Positions 47,491-56,193 of a stretch of DNA of 64,000 nt are shown here, in pieces. Location of the stretch: contig NZ_CP165782.1 in NCBI RefSeq assembly GCF_000513895.2, positions 1,674,001 to 1,738,000 on the forward strand, given 5' to 3'. The first letter of the stretch is position 1, and every line of letters starts with the position of its first letter. Source of the DNA: Ensifer sp. WSM1721. Lineage in GTDB: Bacteria; Pseudomonadota; Alphaproteobacteria; Rhizobiales; Rhizobiaceae. A program made the position numbers and the translations under genes. The notes under the pieces were generated by a model, which ran no database searches, had not been told where the DNA came from, and saw only the letters and a list, made by a program, of their open reading frames with translations.

Positions 47491-48645
47491 CTACTCCGCC
47501 GCCTGTCGCACGGTAACCGCCTCGAAAACTGCCCCAAAGGCAGCGTGGATCACGTCCGGGCCGGCGCCCTTACGAGTGGCATCGGCGGAGAGTATCTGGC
47601 GGTAGCGCCGCGCGCCCGGCCAGCCCTGGAACAGCCCGACCATGTGGCGGGTAATGTGGATCAGCCGACCGCCATTCTCAATATGACGAGCGGCGTATTC
47701 CGCCATGACGTCGCGAATGCCGGCCCAGAATTCGAGCGACAGACGATGGTGGCGATCGGAAAAGGCGCCCGGCTCGATCGGTGCGGGCGCGGCGCCCGTC
47801 AGCGGGTGGGCGAAATAGCCGTCTGCCGCCGTCAAAAGGCCGCTGTCGTGATAGGCGGCGCGGCCGAGCATGACGCCATCGAGAGCGCGTTCGTTCTTGT
47901 CTCCCGCCATGGAGCTCGTCTCAGCATTGGCGGCAAATTGCGGCCCGAGATGCGAAAATGCCTGATTCAGCGTCTGAAGACCGCCGTTCAGACCAATGAA
48001 AAGATTCGGATTTTCCGCTTTCAAACGATGCACGAGACCATAGTCGAGCGGCGGGATCTCGCGGTTCTCACGCGGCGACAAGCCCTGCAGCCAGGCCTTG
48101 CGGGCATGCACCCAGATAGCGTCGACGCCGGCCGCCTTGACGCCGCCGACGAGGTCGCGCAGCGCCACCTCCGGATCCTGATCGTCGACGCCGATGCGGC
48201 ATTTGACTGTGACGGGAATCGTGACCGTCGCCTTCATCGCCGCAACGCATTCGGCGACCAGCGCCGGCTCCTGCATCAGGCAAGCGCCGAAAGTGCCGGA
48301 CTGCACCCGGTCGGACGGGCAGCCGACATTCATGTTGATCTCGTCATAGCCGAAATCTTCGGCGATCCGCGCCGCTTGCGCCATCTTCGCCGGATCGTTG
48401 CCGCCGAGCTGCAGCGCGACCGGATGCTCCGAGGAGTCATGGCCGAGCAGTTTCTCCCGATTGCCGCGCAGGATCGCGTCGGCGACGATCATCTCGGTAT
48501 AGAGCAACGCATGGCGCGAAAGCTGCCGCGCGAAGAAACGATAGTGCCTATCGGTCCAATCGATCATCGGCGCCACGGCGAAAACAGGTCCCTTGAAGTA
48601 CCTGCTCTTTCCCGCGTTTTCAGCCGTTTGCGCCTTTTCCTTCAT
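47491..48645 (-). CDS. dusA: tRNA-dihydrouridine synthase A
   Basis: FMN enzyme that reduces U20/U20a in tRNA, 384 residues. The N-terminal VAPMIDWTDRHYRFF, INMNVGCPSDRVQSGTFGAC with the catalytic Cys, and the DusA-specific VHARKAWLQGLSPRENREIP are present. Its 5' end is a known integration target for mobile elements; an integrase remnant lies upstream in divergent orientation. Confidence 0.95.
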   Translation of the reverse strand: MKEKAQTAENAGKSRYFKGPVFAVAPMIDWTDRHYRFFARQLSRHALLYTEMIVADAILRGNREKLLGHDSSEHPVALQLGGNDPAKMAQAARIAEDFGYDEINMNVGCPSDRVQSGTFGACLMQEPALVAECVAAMKATVTIPVTVKCRIGVDDQDPEVALRDLVGGVKAAGVDAIWVHARKAWLQGLSPRENREIPPLDYGLVHRLKAENPNLFIGLNGGLQTLNQAFSHLGPQFAANAETSSMAGDKNERALDGVMLGRAAYHDSGLLTAADGYFAHPLTGAAPAPIEPGAFSDRHHRLSLEFWAGIRDVMAEYAARHIENGGRLIHITRHMVGLFQGWPGARRYRQILSADATRKGAGPDVIHAAFGAVFEAVTVRQAAE

Positions 48646-48694
48646 GTCTCGTTAGCTCTCGTTTGATCCCTTTTTGCCCGTATATGCTGTGCTA

Positions 48695-48733
48695 TTGCTA
48701 CAATGTAGCAAACGGTCAGAGGCTTGTAGCAAA
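48695..48733. promoter_or_regulatory. Inverted and direct repeats beside the integrase remnant
   Basis: TTGCTACA-A-TGTAGCAA is a perfect inverted repeat at 48695-48711, and TGTAGCAAA recurs at 48725-48733. They stand between dusA and the integrase remnant, where recombinase arm sites could lie. Confidence 0.4.
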
Positions 48734-48736
48734 TCC

Positions 48737-48838
48737 ATGGGCAGCATCGTCGAGCGAAAGCGCCGCAATGGGCAGAAATCATATATTGCGCAGATCCGCA
48801 TAATGCGAGATGGCGCGACAGTCCATAGCAAGGCGTAA
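48737..48838 (+). pseudogene. Truncated dusA-associated tyrosine integrase (first 33 codons)
   Basis: Reads MGSIVERKRRNGQKSYIAQI-RIMRDGATVHSKA then stop. This matches the start of the integrases found in prophages and islands inserted at dusA. Position and orientation beside the dusA 5' end are those of such elements. The catalytic domain is absent, so a former element was excised or decayed. Confidence 0.75.
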
Positions 48839-48938
48839 CGCGGCAGCATGGATCCGAGAAGCGGGGAACAATCTACCTTCGCGGGGATTGGGGTATCACC
48901 ACGGTACAGGATACCTCCAACATCGCGAGGGCAAGCAA

Positions 48939-49598
48939 ATGGCCTTCTCGACTCCCGACGATGTGCAATCGATAAGAATCGAGCCCCAGGGTATCGAGGG
49001 TTTTCTCGGCGTCCCATCCGGCGCAAGCGGCCTCGTGATCTTTGCCCATGGCAGCGGAAGCGGCCGCTTCAGCCCGCGCAACAATCGCGTTGCCGCGGCA
49101 TTGAGGGAAGCAGGCTTGGCGACGCTTCTCGTCGATCTCCTGAGACCGGAGGAAGAGCAGGATCGCCGCAACGTCTTCGACATCGATCTTCTTGCCAGCC
49201 GTCTCGTGGCGGCCAAGCGCTGGGTGGCTGAAGGTTCCGTGGCGCCGGAGCTAACGGTCGGCTATTTCGGCGCGAGCACGGGTGCAGGCGCGGCGCTGCG
49301 GGCAGCCTACGCCGAACCGGATGTCGGCGCCGTCGTATCACGGGGCGGCCGCCCCGATCTCGCCATGCAGGTGCTACCGGAAGTTCGCGCACCCACCCTC
49401 CTTCTCGTCGGAAGTCTCGATGGGCCGGTGATCGATATGAACGAGCGCGCCTTCGACGCGCTTACGTGCGAGAAGCGGCTCATCATTGTCGACGGCGCGG
49501 GTCATCTCTTCGAGGAACCCGGCACCATGGATCAGGTGGTCCGGCATGCAACAGACTGGTTCCGGGTGCATCTCTCCAAAAGGGACATGAGACCATGA
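48939..49598 (+). CDS. Dienelactone hydrolase-like alpha/beta hydrolase
   Basis: 219 residues from the ATG at 48939 (GCGAGGG upstream). The oxyanion/strand block LVIFAHGSGSGRFSPRNNRV and the nucleophile region GYFGASTGAGAAL with the Ser, then LLLVGSLDGPVIDMN and GAGHLFEE for Asp and His. Its stop overlaps the phosphoribosyltransferase start by four bases; the two are fused in some bacteria. Substrate unknown. Confidence 0.88.
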   Translation: MAFSTPDDVQSIRIEPQGIEGFLGVPSGASGLVIFAHGSGSGRFSPRNNRVAAALREAGLATLLVDLLRPEEEQDRRNVFDIDLLASRLVAAKRWVAEGSVAPELTVGYFGASTGAGAALRAAYAEPDVGAVVSRGGRPDLAMQVLPEVRAPTLLLVGSLDGPVIDMNERAFDALTCEKRLIIVDGAGHLFEEPGTMDQVVRHATDWFRVHLSKRDMRP

Positions 49599-50257
49599 CA
49601 CATCCTCCGCGGAAATTTGTGGACCGCCGGGATGCGGGCCGGCAGCTCGCGGACGTCCTGACAAAGTACAACCACTCGGATCCCCTGATCCTGGCATTGC
49701 CACGCGGCGGCGTTCCCGTGGCCGTCGAGATTGCCAAAGCGCTGCGGGCGCCGCTTGAATTGCTACTGGTGCGTAAGATCGGCGCGCCTCGATACCCCGA
49801 ATTCGGCATCGGCGCGGTGGTGGACGGCAGCGATCCGCAATTCGTCTACAACGAGGAGGCGATGCGCGCCGTCGATCCTCCCGCTGGCTATGTTGAGGCC
49901 GAGAGCCAGCGCCAACTCGCCGAGATCGAGCGACGGCGCGAGATTTATCGAGGAGGTCGACCGCCAACGCCAACCGAGGGACGCACGGTGATCGTCGTGG
50001 ACGACGGCATCGCCACAGGCGGCACCGTCAAGGCCGCGTTGAAGGCTTTGCGTAAAACAGGAGCCGGCAGGATCATTCTTGCTGTTCCCGTCGCACCGAG
50101 CGGCGTGCTCAAGGAACTCGAGGCAGAGGCTGACGAAGTCATCTGCCTGCAAATACCGGACCCATTCCGGGCTGTCGGCCTCCACTATATCGACTTCGAC
50201 CAGACATCCGACGAAGAGGTCATACGGCTTCTCGGAGAGGCGGAGGCGTGGATCTGA
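49595..50257 (+). CDS. Phosphoribosyltransferase domain protein
   Basis: 220 residues. The PRPP-binding motif VIVVDDGIATGGTVKAAL and the early LPRGGVPVAVEIAKAL mark the type I family. The start at 49595 (ATGA overlap with the hydrolase stop) is favoured over the frame beginning at 49466. Substrate base is not evident. Confidence 0.88.
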   Translation: MTHPPRKFVDRRDAGRQLADVLTKYNHSDPLILALPRGGVPVAVEIAKALRAPLELLLVRKIGAPRYPEFGIGAVVDGSDPQFVYNEEAMRAVDPPAGYVEAESQRQLAEIERRREIYRGGRPPTPTEGRTVIVVDDGIATGGTVKAALKALRKTGAGRIILAVPVAPSGVLKELEAEADEVICLQIPDPFRAVGLHYIDFDQTSDEEVIRLLGEAEAWI

Positions 50258-50355
50258 GCCGTTAGCGCAGATCGAAACGATCTCGATAGCCAGGGAACGG
50301 ACATGGAACTGAGCGGTTAAGCCTAAAGATCACGACCACGAATGGAGGCAATCCG

Positions 50356-50784
50356 ATGCAAATCAACGAAATCATGACGCGAAAGGTCGACGTCATCGAC
50401 CCTAATACGACGATCCGCGACGCGGCGCGGACGATGCGTGCCGATAACATCGGCGCGTTGCCGGTGGGCGAGAACGACCGCCTCATAGGTATGGTGACGG
50501 ATCGCGACATCGCCATGCGCGGGGTCGCCGAAGACAAAATGGCCGGCAATACGACGGTGCGCCAGGTCATGTCCGAACGCATCTATTATTGTTTCGAGGA
50601 CGACGAAGTGGACCAGGCGGCTAACGCCATGGCTGAACACCAGGTTCATCGCCTCCCGGTTCTGAACCGGGACAAGCGCCTCGTCGGCATCGTTGCTCTG
50701 GCCGACCTCGCGCGAAGCGGAACGGATGCCGTAAAGAGAGCGGTGCAGGGTATCTCGGAGCCGACTGACCAGCCGCGCCGCTGA
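50356..50784 (+). CDS. CBS-domain pair protein
   Basis: 142 residues made of two CBS domains (IMTRKVDVIDPNTTIRDAAR ... DRLIGMVTDRDIA; VMSERIYYCFEDDEV ... KRLVGIVALADLA). CBS pairs bind adenine nucleotides and sense energy charge. GGAGG lies before the ATG. It follows the hydrolase/phosphoribosyltransferase pair by 98 bases and may belong to the same transcript. Confidence 0.9.
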   Translation: MQINEIMTRKVDVIDPNTTIRDAARTMRADNIGALPVGENDRLIGMVTDRDIAMRGVAEDKMAGNTTVRQVMSERIYYCFEDDEVDQAANAMAEHQVHRLPVLNRDKRLVGIVALADLARSGTDAVKRAVQGISEPTDQPRR

Positions 50785-50798
50785 GACAACTCAAGAAA

Positions 50799-51554
50799 TC
50801 AAGCAACCGCCTCTGCGCCGGTTATCTCCACAAGCGAGCCGCACATGAATGCCGCCTCGTCGGATGCAAGGAAAGCGACGAGCGCGGCAACCTCCTCCGG
50901 TTTCCCGATCCGGCCGAAGGGAACGAGCCTGTCGAGATCGGCAATGGTGCGCCCCGATCTTTTCACTCCCGCCTCGAGCATCGGGGTGTGGATCTCGCCG
51001 GGGCAGACGGCATTGACGCGAATCTTGTGCGGCGCATAATCACGAGCGAGATTCTGCGTGAAGGCCGCAACTGCTGCTTTTGTCGTGTTGTAGGCGATGT
51101 GGTTCGGAGCCGGATAAAGGCCCCATTGCGATGCGGTGTTGACGATCGCTCCGCCGCCAGCCTCCGTCATATGCGGGATGGCGGCGCGGCAAAGATGGAA
51201 CATCGAATCGAGGTTGACGGCGAAGCTCGTGTGCCAGTCCTCGTCGGTCAGCGACATGAGGTTGCCGCGCCGGTTGATGCCCGCATTGTTGACGAGAATG
51301 TCTATGCGCTTCTTGTTATCGAAGGCCTTGGCAATCAGCGCGAAGCACGGCTCCTTTTTTGAGATATCGGCGGCAATGGCAACGGCGGAGCCACCCCCGA
51401 AGACGATTTCGTCTGCCACGACGCCCGCCGCATCGCCATTCACGTCAGACACGACCACCAAGGCCCCCTCGCCCGCCAGCCGGCGGGCAATGGCGGAACC
51501 GATGCCGCCGCCTCCGCCGGTAACGACTGCAACTTTGCCTTCGAATCTTTTCAT
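50799..51554 (-). CDS. SDR-family oxidoreductase, last gene of the hydroxyproline-type operon
   Basis: 251 residues. TGGGGGIGSAIARRL, NNAGINRRGN and the active site YNTTKAAV with Ser in NTASQWG are intact, and the C-terminal GSLVEITGAEAV is atypical. Likely a 3-oxoacyl-like or sugar-type dehydrogenase acting on a catabolic intermediate; not assigned. Ten bases separate it from the next SDR. Confidence 0.87.
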   Translation of the reverse strand: MKRFEGKVAVVTGGGGGIGSAIARRLAGEGALVVVSDVNGDAAGVVADEIVFGGGSAVAIAADISKKEPCFALIAKAFDNKKRIDILVNNAGINRRGNLMSLTDEDWHTSFAVNLDSMFHLCRAAIPHMTEAGGGAIVNTASQWGLYPAPNHIAYNTTKAAVAAFTQNLARDYAPHKIRVNAVCPGEIHTPMLEAGVKRSGRTIADLDRLVPFGRIGKPEEVAALVAFLASDEAAFMCGSLVEITGAEAVA

Positions 51555-51563
51555 GGTTGGCTC

Positions 51564-52331
51564 CTATCGAATATAGCTGCCGCCGTTGACGTCGAGCGTC
51601 GCGCCGTTGAGCGACGCCTGCGACGGGCGCAGCAGGAAGGCAACCAGCTCGGCGACCTCTGCCGGCTCCGCCATTTCGCCGATCGGAATATCGGCGACCG
51701 CTGCCTCTTTCCCGTGTTTCGCAATGAACGCCTCGGCCATGTCGGTGCGGACCCAGCCGGGCGCTACGGCGACAGCAACGACGCCATCCCGACCGAAGCT
51801 CCGGGCGATCGATTTTGTGAGATTCACGAGCGCAGCCTTCGTTGCACCATAAGGCATCGCGTCGGCCGCATATCCGCGCTGCCCTGCCCTGCTCGCCATG
51901 TTGACGATACGGCCGCCGCCATGCGTCCTGAAGTGCCTCAGCGCCTCCTTGCAGAGATCGGCACCGGCGAAGAAATTCACCTGAAATTCTTTCTGCCAGG
52001 CCGCCTTCCATGCTTCCGGATCGGCGTCGATCGATATCTCCGTCCGGATTCCAGCATTGTTGATCAGCCCATGGATCCGGCCGGCCGCTTCATCGGCCTT
52101 TCGCCAAAGCTCGAAAGGACCCTCGGCACTGGACAGGTCCGCCTGCAGGATCACTCCGCGCCCAGAAATTCGAGCAAGGAGCGCCTCGGCGCCATCCTTG
52201 TCCCGCCCGTAGTGGATCAGCGGCCGGGCGCCTTCAGCGGCGAGGCGTTCGACGATCGATGCGCCGATGCCGCCGGAGGCCCCGGTGACGAGCACCGTCT
52301 GACCCGTGAGGGAATTCGTTTCGCCGGCCAT
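51564..52331 (-). CDS. SDR-family oxidoreductase
   Basis: 255 residues from ATG 52331, one base after the racemase-family stop (GAGG upstream); the ATG at 52340 overlaps it and is less likely. The nucleotide loop TGASGGIGASIVERL, NNAGIRTE and active site YGATKAALVNLTKS are all present. It is an active-looking reductase; the substrate is probably a product of the operon. Confidence 0.87.
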   Translation of the reverse strand: MAGETNSLTGQTVLVTGASGGIGASIVERLAAEGARPLIHYGRDKDGAEALLARISGRGVILQADLSSAEGPFELWRKADEAAGRIHGLINNAGIRTEISIDADPEAWKAAWQKEFQVNFFAGADLCKEALRHFRTHGGGRIVNMASRAGQRGYAADAMPYGATKAALVNLTKSIARSFGRDGVVAVAVAPGWVRTDMAEAFIAKHGKEAAVADIPIGEMAEPAEVAELVAFLLRPSQASLNGATLDVNGGSYIR

Positions 52332-52332
52332 G

Positions 52333-53391
52333 TCATCCATCCTCGGTCAATTGGTGAACTTGCGGGCCCCAGGTGTCGGAGAGCGCGAAACCGCTTGTGA
52401 ACGGGTCTTCGTCGGAAATTCGGAGCTGCTCGCGACCGTAGATCCAGCCGCGGCCGGTGATCCGCGGCAGCACGGCGGGACGCCCGCAAATCTCGGTCAT
52501 GCCGATCGCCTCCGCGGTAAACTCGCCACCGATGATCGAGCGCGACGTCCGCCGATCTCCGACCGCAATTCTGCCGCGCGCGTAAAGCGTCACCAGGTTT
52601 GCCGAGCTGCCGGTACCACAGGGAGACCGATCGACACGACCGGGCTTCAGCGTCGTACAGGTGCGCACCGCGCCGTCCGGCTCCTCTCCACGGAACATCA
52701 CATAGGCGATCTCGTCGACGCCGGTCAGCTCCGGATGCTTCACGGTCACCTGTTCCGCCAAGAGCGACTTCAGCTCGATCCCCGCCTCGGCGAGATAGCG
52801 CGCGTGGTCCGGCGCGATACCGACGCCTATCTGATCGACGTCGACGATCGCATAGTAGACGCCACCGAAGGCAATATCCGCCTTGATGCGACCCCAGCGC
52901 GGCGTCTCAATCTCCCGGTCCAGCGCCTCGGCGAAACTCGGCACGTTATCGAGGCTGACCGACAAACAGCGGCCGTTCCGGCAGGCAGCACGTGCGACGA
53001 TCAGCCCGGCGGGCGTGTCGAGTCGGACAATCGTCTCCGGCTCCTGTATTGCAACGCGTCCGCTTTCGAGAAGCGCAGTCACGACGCAGATGCAGTTGCT
53101 GCCGGACATCGGATGGGCGCGATCGGCCTGCAGAACGATGAAGCCCGCATCGGCATCGGGCCTCGTCGGCGCGACGAGCAGGTTGACCGACATGGCGACG
53201 CTGGCGCGCGGCTCGAAAGTCACGAAGCGGCGGAGGCTGTCGTCGACGATGTTGATGTGGTTCATCTTGTCGAGCATGGTCGCGCCGGGGATTTCCGGCG
53301 CGCCGCCGACGATCACCTTGCCGATCTCGCCTTGGCAATGAACCAACAGCAGGTCGAGCGAACGACCCCAGTTCATCGGGCTTCCATTCAT
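52333..53391 (-). CDS. Proline racemase-superfamily protein (hydroxyproline epimerase or 3-hydroxyproline dehydratase class)
   Basis: 352 residues. In this fold two active-site residues act as acid and base. The first motif here reads PMSGSN (Ser 96 in place of the Cys of racemases), and the second, DRSPCGTGSS, keeps Cys 258. Cys/Cys pairs give racemases and 4-hydroxyproline 2-epimerases; Ser/Cys and Thr/Cys proteins include trans-3-hydroxyproline dehydratases and weak epimerases. Overlaps the aldehyde dehydrogenase stop by four bases. Neighbours favour hydroxyproline use. Confidence 0.88.
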   Translation of the reverse strand: MNGSPMNWGRSLDLLLVHCQGEIGKVIVGGAPEIPGATMLDKMNHINIVDDSLRRFVTFEPRASVAMSVNLLVAPTRPDADAGFIVLQADRAHPMSGSNCICVVTALLESGRVAIQEPETIVRLDTPAGLIVARAACRNGRCLSVSLDNVPSFAEALDREIETPRWGRIKADIAFGGVYYAIVDVDQIGVGIAPDHARYLAEAGIELKSLLAEQVTVKHPELTGVDEIAYVMFRGEEPDGAVRTCTTLKPGRVDRSPCGTGSSANLVTLYARGRIAVGDRRTSRSIIGGEFTAEAIGMTEICGRPAVLPRITGRGWIYGREQLRISDEDPFTSGFALSDTWGPQVHQLTEDG

Positions 53392-54863
53392 CTTATATAC
53401 CAGCCCCATTTTTGGCCGGTGGCGAAGCGGGTGATCTGCTTTGTCTCGAGATAGTTTTCGAGACCCCAGCGGCCGAGTTCGCGGCCGATGCCGGATTCCT
53501 TGTACCCGCCCCACGGGGCCTCGGTGAAAGTCGGCTGCGAGCAATTGATCCAGACGATGCCGACGCGGAAGGCCGCCGCAACCCGCTCGGCACGGACATC
53601 GTCCTTCGACATAACGGCTGCGGCGAGACCGAAACGGGAATCATTGGCAAGCTCTATCGCTTCCTCTTCCGCCGAAAACGGTCGGATGCAAAGGACGGGC
53701 CCGAAGATTTCCTCGCGCCATGCGTCGCTGTCCAAGGGAACGCCGGTCAGAATCGTCGGCTCGAGATAGTAGCCCCTCTCGAAGCCTTCCGGGCGCTTTC
53801 CGCCGCAGGCGACCGTCGCACCGGCGGCTTTCGCCGCCTCGATCGCCGCGACGACCTGCTCGTGCTGGCGCTTGGATACCAGAGGTCCGAGGAGCACGCC
53901 TTCTTCAAGGCCATTGCCGATCTTGATCTTTCTCGTCTCCTCGACCAGTCGCGCCAGCAGGCGCTCGTAGATGCCTTCCTGCACGAGAACCCGCGAGGTG
54001 GCCGAGCAGACCTGCCCCTGGTTCCAGAAGATGCCGAACATGATCCATTCGACCGCTTCGTCGATGTCCGCATCGTCGAAGACGACGAAGGGCGACTTGC
54101 CGCCGAGTTCCAGACTGACGCGCTTGATGTCGCGGGCGGCGGCCGCCATGATCTTCGAGCCGACCGGACCGGAGCCGGTGAAGGCGAGCTTGTCGACGCC
54201 CTTGTGATCGATGATCGCCTGTCCGGCAACCGAACCGGAACCAGTCACGATGTTGAGGACGCCCGGCGGCAGGCCTGCCTCGTCGGCGATCGCCGCGAGT
54301 TCGAGCGCCGTCAGCGAGGTGACTTCGGCGGGCTTCAGCACGACCGTGCAGCCGGCGGCGAGCGCCGGCGCCACCTTCCATGCCGCCATCAGCAGCGGAT
54401 AGTTCCAGGGAATGATCGCACCCGCGACACCGATCGGCTCCTTGACCGCCTTGGAGGTGAAGCGGGCATCCGCAAGCGCGATCGGCTCTTCCGGATTGTT
54501 GTCGAGCTGCTCGGCGAGCCCAGCGTAGAAGTCGAAACAGCCGGCCGCGTCGGCGACATCCCAGTCCGCTTCGGGGAACGGCTTGCCGTTGTCGATCACC
54601 TCCAGCCGGGCGATCTCCGCCTGCCGCGTCCGGATACCGTCGGCGATTGCCCTGAGATAGCGGGCGCGCTCGCGTCCGGAAAGCTTCGGCCAACCATCCT
54701 TGTCGAAGGCGCGGCGCGCTGCATTTACGGCAATGTCCACATCCTCGGCAGTCGCGGCTGCAGCCCTGTGGATCACTTCTTCCGTCGCGGGATTGACGAT
54801 CTCGAAAGTCCCGCCCTTGACCGGTGCCACCCACTTTCCGTCTACATAGAGTTCGTTTCGCAT
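53388..54863 (-). CDS. Aldehyde dehydrogenase, probable semialdehyde oxidation in the operon
   Basis: 491 residues. NAD-binding FTGSGPVGSKIM, catalytic Glu in LELGGKSPF and catalytic Cys in NQGQVCSATSR are intact; overall it resembles betaine-aldehyde type enzymes. In hydroxyproline catabolism the matching step is oxidation of alpha-ketoglutarate semialdehyde. The role is inferred from neighbours. Confidence 0.87.
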   Translation of the reverse strand: MRNELYVDGKWVAPVKGGTFEIVNPATEEVIHRAAAATAEDVDIAVNAARRAFDKDGWPKLSGRERARYLRAIADGIRTRQAEIARLEVIDNGKPFPEADWDVADAAGCFDFYAGLAEQLDNNPEEPIALADARFTSKAVKEPIGVAGAIIPWNYPLLMAAWKVAPALAAGCTVVLKPAEVTSLTALELAAIADEAGLPPGVLNIVTGSGSVAGQAIIDHKGVDKLAFTGSGPVGSKIMAAAARDIKRVSLELGGKSPFVVFDDADIDEAVEWIMFGIFWNQGQVCSATSRVLVQEGIYERLLARLVEETRKIKIGNGLEEGVLLGPLVSKRQHEQVVAAIEAAKAAGATVACGGKRPEGFERGYYLEPTILTGVPLDSDAWREEIFGPVLCIRPFSAEEEAIELANDSRFGLAAAVMSKDDVRAERVAAAFRVGIVWINCSQPTFTEAPWGGYKESGIGRELGRWGLENYLETKQITRFATGQKWGWYIR

Positions 54864-54899
54864 TTTCGCTCCATTCCTTCCCTTGCGTCGGTCGGCTCG

Positions 54900-56135
54900 T
54901 CAGAACCGGTCGACGCGGTATGGTTTGAGATCGATCGGGGGCTTGGCACCGGTGACAAGGTCGCCCATAAGCCGGGCGGTCGTCGCCGCATAAGTCAGGC
55001 CCAGATGCCCGTGACCGGTGGCATAGAAGACGCCCCGGTGTTTTGCGGAGGGGCTGATGATCGGCACCGTGTCGGGAAGCGCCGGCCTGTGGCCCATCCA
55101 CTCCGTCGCCTCGTCGGCGCGCAACTCCGGCAACGCCTCCTGCGCCCGTTTCACGAGAATCTTCGCTCGCCGATAGTCCGGAGCGGCATCGAGCCCCGCC
55201 ATTTCCACCGTACCGCCGACGCGGATGCCGCCCGCCGTCGGCGTCACCATGAAGGCGCGCGCGGGCCAGATGATCGAGTGGCGCATCGAGACACCCGGCG
55301 CCATGATCTGGGTATGATAGCCGCGCTCGGTTTCGAGCGGGATCGGCTCGCCGAGAAGGCGCGAAAGTTTGCCGGTATAGGCGCCGGCGCAAAGCACGAT
55401 CTCGGACGCCTCGAACGAACGACCATCCTTGAGCCGGACGGCCCTGACGCGGTCGCCGTGGTCGAAGCCGACGACTTCGCCTTGCTCGATGCTCCCGCCG
55501 AGCGAGAGGAATTTTTCGCTGAGCTTCACGACCAGTCGGTACGGGTCGCGGATCGAACGGTTGTCGGGAAAGAGGACCGCCTTGGCGATCTTCGGCGACA
55601 GTGCGGGTTCAAGATCACGGATTGCATCGCCGCCGATGATTTCGTGACGGAAGCCGAAACGTTCGAGGACTTCGATATGCTCCCGGTCCGCCTTGAATTC
55701 CGCCTCGTCCGCATAGAGGCTGAGGCACCCCTCCTCCGTCAGCATGCCCGATAGACCGGTAGCCGTGAGGAGGAAATCGAGATCCTCGTGGACGCGATGG
55801 CACAATACCGCGCCTGCCACCTCCAGCTCCCGTACGCGAGAGGGCCGGCTGGCCGACAGAAAGCGGAAAAACCAGGGCATCAGCTTCGGCATGTAGGAGG
55901 GCCGGATGCGCACCGGGCCTTCCGGATCGAGGAGCCATTTGGGCATCTGCACCCAGATGGACGGACGGGAGACAGGCATGAACTCCGTGGCCGCGATCGA
56001 CGCCATATTGCCGTAGGAGGCGCCCTTGCCGGGTCCATCACGGTCGATGAGAACGACGCTCAATCCCCGGCGCTGAAGTTCGAAGGCGATGGTGACGCCG
56101 ATGATCCCGGCGCCGACGACTGCGATAGCAGACAC
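54900..56135 (-). CDS. FAD-dependent D-amino acid oxidoreductase (DadA/HypO-like)
   Basis: 411 residues with an N-terminal FAD-binding GAGIIGVTIAFELQRRGLSV and the C-terminal GHGHLGLTYAATTARLMGDL. In hydroxyproline pathways this type oxidises cis-4-hydroxy-D-proline to a pyrroline. It lies between the DapA-like and aldehyde dehydrogenase genes. Confidence 0.87.
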   Translation of the reverse strand: MSAIAVVGAGIIGVTIAFELQRRGLSVVLIDRDGPGKGASYGNMASIAATEFMPVSRPSIWVQMPKWLLDPEGPVRIRPSYMPKLMPWFFRFLSASRPSRVRELEVAGAVLCHRVHEDLDFLLTATGLSGMLTEEGCLSLYADEAEFKADREHIEVLERFGFRHEIIGGDAIRDLEPALSPKIAKAVLFPDNRSIRDPYRLVVKLSEKFLSLGGSIEQGEVVGFDHGDRVRAVRLKDGRSFEASEIVLCAGAYTGKLSRLLGEPIPLETERGYHTQIMAPGVSMRHSIIWPARAFMVTPTAGGIRVGGTVEMAGLDAAPDYRRAKILVKRAQEALPELRADEATEWMGHRPALPDTVPIISPSAKHRGVFYATGHGHLGLTYAATTARLMGDLVTGAKPPIDLKPYRVDRF

Positions 56136-56193
56136 GACCTGTCCTCAAGATTGGATGGAAGGCGGGGGCGAGTTTCACGCCCTCTTGCCGGGC

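Noticed and set aside
53412..55754. 780-codon plus-strand frame over the aldehyde dehydrogenase and D-amino acid oxidase-like genes
   Set aside because: Both minus-strand genes are recognisable families with intact motifs; the plus frame has none.
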